The notes below the pieces were generated by a model. The model saw only the letters and a list, made by a program, of their open reading frames with translations, searched no databases and had not been told where the DNA came from. The position numbers and the translations under genes were made by a program. Of a stretch of 62,000 bases of DNA, positions 56,193 to 62,000 are shown one piece after another. Positions within the stretch are counted from its first letter, which is position 1, and every line of letters starts with the position of its first letter. Location: contig NC_049986.1 in assembly GCF_000003815.2 (NCBI RefSeq), forward strand, positions 8,281,751 to 8,343,750. Direction: 5' to 3'. This stretch comes from Branchiostoma floridae. Lineage: Eukaryota > Chordata > Leptocardii > Amphioxiformes > Branchiostomatidae.

Positions 56193-57830
56193 GTAAGATT
56201 CCCTAGGTCTACTACTGTATAATTACAGACATTAAAAGGAGAGTTATAGATGTTCCCATTTTAGATTGGTTGACATGCATTGTGCAGTGATATCCACCAA
56301 CAATACAACGTGAAAGAAGTGTGCACATGCCCACAGTTGCTGAATTTTCCTCACTTGGTCTGTCATGACAGGAAATGGAGGAAAATGTTAGCCTTAGGAA
56401 ACCTTGCAGATGTGCGTAAGACTCTGTAAGAAGGATTCTAAGAAGCAAGGAGGCGTTATGATGTAATACAAGCCTGCAGTGTGTCATTTGAAGTCATGGC
56501 CGTTTAGGGATGGATCATGTAATCTATAAAGGTAATATAGGGCCTGAGCGCTTGTCAAGTCTCACACTAAAACTACAGCCTCAGTCTAGTATGTAAATAA
56601 TGTAAGTTTATCTTCCTTTTGTTGTATTTATAGTCCTGGAGAAACATGAGCGATATAAAGCAGATTTGCCCAGCTTACAAATAAATGGATAAATTTTCAC
56701 CATCAACATCAGATATAGTGGAGAATATGGCCGTCGATCGGAACATTTACAACTGTTTGAAGGGAAACGTTCAGAGATTTGTAGGCTCTTTTAGGCATTC
56801 TTGCATCTGTGTTTTTATGGGGGTGGTGGTGGGCTGGTATGAGTTAGCCAGGACTGTTGTGATAAGGGCATGTTATGTCTATGCTGACTTGTAGGTGGGA
56901 TGGCATTGATCACATCTCTTCACACTGACACTTTTCTTCAATAGATGAAGAGTCCAATAATAAGGAAGTTAGGTGCAAGAATTAAGGTAGTTATGTTATC
57001 TGTCTTCCCTATTGTCAGTCAGAGTGCTCTACATGCTTCTTCCAATTGTGCGTGGCTATTTCCAGAGTAACTTAAATGGGGAGCAGCTGCTGGTTTTGTG
57101 GCTATTGTCCCTAGATCTGTGCTAGTGTGCTGGTGTGTCCTTCTGTCTGTTCAAATTAATATGATGGACATTTTGGGGTCACTCCAACAGTGCTTAAATC
57201 TCTCACCATCATCACTATTAGGCATGGTATTTTAATACCATAAAATTCCTTCAATCAATGTCCAAAAAGCTTTCATTCTATTAATCGGATAGAGAGAGAG
57301 GGAGTGAGAGAGAGAATCATGTATATACAGAATGCACTGAAATACACTTGATTATATACTCAAAAAGAAGGGCAAAATCTACTAAAATACAGTATACTTT
57401 ATTTAAGTAAAATCCCAAGTTACTATATTATGACATAAAATAATGTCTATATGGATCTGGGAAATAGAAATTACTAAACTGTTATCATTTATTCACTGTT
57501 TAGAATATTTGTGTAGCAGGTCCTCTGTACTACAGAACCAGTAATGACCAGTCCAAACTAAATGTAGTTTCAAGGTCTCCCCCATGGTTGCATGCTTCAA
57601 TACTGACAGCTTTTTCTGAAAGCAAGTTATATCTTACAATGCCTGTGATTCAGGTTGTGATTCCTACAGTTAAGTCATTTATCTCACAGAAATTCAATAT
57701 TCAAGTATGATTGGATAAAACGTTTCTGTGATGTCTTAAAGTTTCTTGTCAGAACAATACTGTAGCAAAAAAACACAATTATCAAGTGCCATGATTTCAC
57801 AGTGGAGAGTATATACAGGAGAAGAACATA

Positions 57831-58284
57831 AAAGTAAAACTGCTGCAACTACTGTAAATGCAGAAATGTTCGCGGTGGATTAATGTGTGACCACTTCACC
57901 GCGAAATTAAAACCACCGCGAACATTTTTCTATCATGGTATTAGACTGCAGTCTATGGTGTTACAGTATTTCAAGATTTACAGTTGTATCTGATGCACTA
58001 GATCTTATCTATTCTTAGATCATGGAAAGTCAGCAGAAGTTCTTATCTTGGGTTGGAAGTCAGCAGAACAGATACCACCCAAAACCCGCTTTTGCCTTTC
58101 CCTTTTCCAGCTTTCTCTGGAACCAAGTAAAACCACTGCAACTATTTCAAGCTTTACAGTATCTGATGTACTAGATCTTATCTTAGATCATGGAAAGTCA
58201 TCAGAAGTTCTTATCTTGAGTTGGAAGTCAGCAGAACAGATGCCACCCAAAACCTGCTTTCCCTTTTGAAGCTTTCTTCTGGAA
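57831..58284. repeat. Tandem duplication of about 160-175 bp, one unit interrupted by a MITE
   Basis: Unit 1 (57831-58124) and unit 2 (58125-58284) share 'AAGTAAAACyrCTGCAACTA', 'TTTCAAGmTTTACAG', 'GTATCTGATGyACTAGATCTTATC', 'GATCATGGAAAGTCA' and 'CAGAACAGATrCCACCCAAAACC'. Unit 1 carries the 115-bp MITE at 57852-57966, and unit 2 has the uninterrupted sequence GCAACTATTTCAAG at that place. Confidence 0.92.
57852..57966. mobile_element. MITE, CTGTAAATGC family, 115-bp derivative
   Basis: Starts CTGTAAATGCAGAAATG, ends GGTGTTACAG, with TA on both sides (57850-57851 and 57967-57968). The empty site in the sister repeat unit contains a single TA, which proves the boundaries and the TA target duplication. 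It corresponds to about half of the 208-bp copies, ending at the mid-element 'CTGCAGTCTATGGTGT' block. Confidence 0.92.
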
Positions 58285-58910
58285 CCAATATATAGGATCG
58301 GCACAGTTCTGTCAACATGTCCACCCTCTATTGCAAGGTCTGGAGCCTTGGGGATTTAAGGGTTATCCCTTAAATCCAGTAGGAGAGATGAGAGGGCCTT
58401 GTGGTATTCAACCTTGTAAGGAAATCTGTTACCTGAAACCTCAGGGGTGCTTGCCTGTCAATGGTTGCAACTACTGGTGGAAAACGTTTTAGAGGATATT
58501 ATTTATATACTAGAACACAAGTAGACTATACAGTTAGAGTGTATGTGGACAGGTGGTCTATATGGACAGGTGGTCACTATAAACACTTAAACTTTTTTAA
58601 GTTAAAGGCGCGCGATTTTTTTCTCCATTTTTTCAAATTCAATTTTCGAGTCATTTTTACACACAGTAAGTTTGAATAGCACTATCCAGTTACATATCGA
58701 CCTTCATATAATAAGCAAATATGCGATGTCATCGTTTGATGAGAACTCATTGAAAATCTGAGCGCTGCCCGCACCGCTGGGACAGCCTTTATCTAAAATT
58801 TTCTGAACGCTCATGAACATGACCTATGAGTCCCGAATGCCTCCGCCAAGTTCCGGAGATATCGCCACTTGTTCGAATTTGCAGGGACTAATAATTTCTA
58901 TCACTTGAAT

Positions 58911-59143
58911 AGCCTGGTAACTAGACTTTTAGCCAGGGTAGGTAAAGAATGTTTGGCAGCCAAGGTAGGTCCAAGGACCTAATAGATAAGCACTCCAGGA
59001 TTTATCATGCACAGAAGAAAGTCTGAGTGGCAAACTTTCCCTTCATGACAAATCCCAGGTGTGCTCAGGTACTCAGGAAGACCTGCCTTGGCTGCCAAAA
59101 AGATTGTCTGCCGACCTTGGCTAAAAGTCTGGTTTCCAGGGTA
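58911..59143. mobile_element. Fold-back element, about 233 bp
   Basis: 'AGCCTGGTAACTAGACTTTTAGCC' and 'TTTGGCAGCCAAGGTAGG' at the left are matched in inverted order at the right by 'CTGCCTTGGCTGCCAAAAAG' and 'CTTGGCTAAAAGTCTGGTTTCCAGGGT'. The outer AGCCTGG resembles the TAGCCTGG termini of the 45188 family, so it may be a larger cousin. Confidence 0.75.
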
Positions 59144-61425
59144 TCACTGCAAGAGTTTGAGTTTACTGCACAAATGTACCCAGTGGGGCTCTGATAGGGC
59201 CTTTGTACCCCTCTCTTTCAAGCCTTTGTTTACAAGGACACATTCTGCCCTACTAGCCTACACACATGGCGATTGTGTCTGGATTCTTGACACTGGACAA
59301 AGTTCATGACCAAGACTGTCAATTCTATAATGGCGACATTGTTTCTGCTCCCCTCCCCCTAACTGTAACACACATTCCTTCTCCTTTGAGAAAAGAAGCA
59401 TCTTTGAAGTGTCACTTCTAGGAGGTACTGAAGTTTTCAAGGAGATTAGAGAAGAGAAACAAACAACTGAGTTGGTTATATTGAACCTGTGGGAAGTCTG
59501 ACAGAGCTGAAACCAAAAACCATTAATCATTACCTCAGTACATGTGATTTGTTAGACAGTGGTACACATTGTACAGTATTTCAAAGTGGTGCCAAGTAGC
59601 ATAATGAAAGTCCTCAAGTTACAAAAGTAGAAAAAGCCTTTAGGTCGAACTGTTGAACCATTCTGTAGGCAGAGTCTCTGAGGGACCACCAGAAAGTGTT
59701 TGAATAATTAGAAGAACTTCTGGAAGTCTTTTTCATTTGTGAATGGTCATCACCAGATATAGTATGTCCTGTATGAACTTGCCATGAAAAATGACTGGTA
59801 CCTATAATTGCTATTAATGGTGATTTAACAACTAATCCAATCATTGAGTCATGTCTTACGGGCACTTTACGCTCTAAATGCTAAAGCTATCTCAAGATGA
59901 CTTTCTCCGGAAACCCCTCTTTACACACTCAGCGGCAAGCTGTCTTGGATCATGGAGTCCTCTTCGCACTGGACATTCTTGGCTTGCTCATTACCCGTTT
60001 TGACCTGTGACCTTTGTGCATGTCTTGGCGCAAAATGTGAAGAAAAATGGCAGAAGAAGAGATGCTGCTATTCAATTGCATTTGATTAATCACAAGAAGG
60101 GTGATTTAAAAAATGGCCCCCCCTCCATAAATTTTGATTACTTCCTGTCTGATACTAGCATTACATTGTCTAGACTCTAAAACCACATCAAGGTAACCTG
60201 GTCTTTCTCAATATCAGTACTAAAGTTGAGGCATGCTAAATCACATGTTAGTAGTTGTGAGAGCCTATTAGAATACCATAAATCTTCACAAGATGTTTAC
60301 AATGGTTATATGTTTGCAGTTTTTGTAGTGATCATCACTTTAACACAAGACTTTCTGTCAGTAATGCACTCTGCCTTTACAGTAACATTTTGTACCTGAA
60401 AGTCTTGTTGGAAGCTCTGGGTGTTGAGTTTTAAGTAAAAGCATCTGATTCAGAAAACTCTGACCATGTCTCTGATTTCTCTCAAAGGGCCCCAGAAATT
60501 GGTTTGATGAGCACCTCTTACAGGGAAGAGTTGATCAAAGCAATAGTGTCTTTGGATCATGTGGTCCTAGTAGGGGACAAATCAGGAGTGATGATAGACA
60601 TGGGTAGGTCGGTCTATGTGCGGAAAAAGGGTAAAACAGCTGGAAATTTAGCAGTTAAAAGAACAAATCATAACAGAGGTAATAATGTTGTTGTTGGCAG
60701 TGTTTTCGTTGCTGAAAAGCAAATATTTTCTGCCTGTAGGATGATTGAAAACCAAAATAAGAGGGCTATTAGCAACCTATTGCTTCTTTGCTACAAATTG
60801 CATTTTTAGCCAACCGAGGTTCATACTACTTTTGACTTGACAAGAAATTAAAGGACTAAATGGAAGTTGAAGTAGAATTCAGCGGACTTGATTCATTCCA
60901 TCATACTTTCGAAAGATGACTTTACTAGTAAGCTGGCGGCCCTGTATGAGGGAGGTGTAAGCCTCAAACATTAAACCTCTACATCATGAAAGAACACAAG
61001 ACAGTTATCAAGAAGGTATGACCAGGTGTACTTGGCTAAAAGAAGCCATTGCAAAGCCAAAACAACCCATAGCAAAGCATTATAATTGCACTCTAGCAAT
61101 AGGAAAGTCTAAGGTTTGACCATTTTACCTAAGGTTCGACCACTTTACCTTTACCTTCTAATCATATGGCAGAATTTCTGGTGCCATCTGGCCTGGCTTA
61201 GTGAAGGCTTTACATTTTTGTACTTTGCCAAAGGACCTGGCTTATAAGCTTGGCTCGATAATCTATATCAGATATATATGGGGCAAGGGTGGAAGAATTC
61301 ACTGAACATTTAATTTAGAAGAACCAGGAGTATTCAAATTCCAAATGCAGCATACAGTATTTGCCAGTCACAGTGCTAGCCTGGTATCCAACTGTATATT
61401 TACAGAAGAGACTTGGGAGCTAATA

Positions 61426-61633
61426 CTGTAAATGCATTTAAGTTCGTGGGGATTTAATTTCGCGGTAGCAGGAAAAAGGACTTTTCGCGGTGGTTTTATT
61501 TTCGCAGTTACACCATAGAGTGCAGTCTAATACCATAATAGAAAAATGGTTGCGGTGGTTTTAAGTTTGCGGTGAAGTGGTCACTGTGAAAACCGAGAAC
61601 ATTAATCCACCGGGAACATTTCTGCATTTACAG
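61426..61633. mobile_element. MITE, CTGTAAATGC family, full length (208 bp)
   Basis: Starts CTGTAAATGCATTTAAG, ends GAACATTTCTGCATTTACAG, with TA on both sides (61424-61425 and 61634-61635). The terminal 10 bases are inverted repeats. Inner TTCGCGGT/ACCGCGAA-type motifs occur in both directions around a central 'AGAGTGCAGTCTAATACCAT'. This is the reference copy for members at 2104, 12310, 19897, 47020, 52500 and 57852. Confidence 0.93.
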
Positions 61634-62000
61634 TAATACGGCTGGATATCACTGTGTGGCAAACTGCATATCTATATTTGTACAACTCTTGTATTTGCAG
61701 TTGGGCCTTCAAAGCATTGATAGAACGTGGCCACACATGTAGAATCACATGCCAACTATTCTCCATCCTGTCAGATGGACGCTCACTTGTACAGGGCCCT
61801 GACAGTCTCAAGCTGGGGTTTCATAATGGTGCGAATTGCAGTGCCAAAGACACACAGAAAGTGGAATAGGTCAGAGGACTATTTTTGGTCTTGCCTCCAA
61901 TCAGAAAAACATGGATGCTGCAGGGAGTAAAGGCAATGTGTCGTTTCCTCTTAGATAACTGTCATAGTTTTTGAATCCTGAAGATGACATAACATCTGGA

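Larger units (their letters stand above)
56193..62000 (+). other. Collagen intron 6 (partial); no further exon seen
   Basis: Starts GTAAGA. It contains a GA tract (57288-57315), a tandem duplication with a MITE in one unit (57831-58284), a segment resembling the TTAA element (58600-58870), a fold-back element (58911-59143) and a full MITE (61426-61633). The frames at 60504-60809 and 56685-56894 lack family resemblance and splice context. Confidence 0.6.

Noticed and set aside
60486-60540. 'CAAAGGGCCCCAGAAATTGG' as a possible Gly-X-Y exon
   Set aside because: Gly periodicity fails after the first triplet.
60504-60809. 101-codon frame, fairly protein-like
   Set aside because: No recognisable domain, no splice sites at useful places and no neighbouring exon; left as non-coding within intron 6.
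61794-61850. 'ACAGGGCCCTGACAGTC' as a possible Gly-X-Y exon
   Set aside because: Translates GPDSLKLGF, with no Gly every third residue.

Overview
This is a eukaryotic, animal-type window: long introns, short exons with GT/AG borders, dispersed tRNA-derived SINEs and many small inverted-repeat transposons. The collagen gene and the mix of repeats suggest an invertebrate deuterostome, most likely an amphioxus (Branchiostoma). The species is inferred, not shown. Seven runs of N (8657-8756, 13674-13773, 24444-24543, 27111-27318, 29535-29674, 31897-31996, 43744-43843) mark a draft assembly.

The one gene I can support firmly is the 5' half of a clade C fibrillar procollagen (COL27A1/COL24A1 type) on the + strand. 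Its visible exons are: a signal-peptide exon cut by the gap (27319-27390), the thrombospondin-N-like (TSPN) exon (38362-38870), the end of TSPN plus a Pro/Ser/Thr-rich variable region (41346-41988), an acidic hinge entering the triple helix (about 42536-42744), and two 54-bp Gly-X-Y exons (48034-48087 and 56139-56192). Splice phases agree at every junction. The rest of the triple helix and the C-propeptide lie beyond the window.

The first 27 kb shows no recognisable protein family. It holds three tandem copies of a 160-bp sequence (3277-3730), a tandem array of tRNA-like units (10357-10917), two hAT-type MITEs with 8-bp target duplications (12548-12888, 15927-16371), a duplicated CCAAT-containing block in front of a 42-codon ORF (17414-17853), tRNA-like pseudogenes and several duplicated segments.

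The introns of the collagen gene are also full of mobile DNA. They contain a SINE family whose copies all lie on the minus strand, a TTAA-flanked element nested inside one of those SINEs, several TA-flanked MITE families, a near-perfect 118-bp palindrome, a long ATCC microsatellite and several tandem duplications. In one of these duplications, one unit carries a MITE and the other keeps the empty site. A decayed copy of the 5' end of the TSPN exon lies 0.2 kb upstream of the real exon.

No CRISPR array, bacterial operon, rRNA gene or intact tRNA gene was found. I saw no convincing new protein system. The most informative signals are the collagen gene's exon history and the transposon boundaries.
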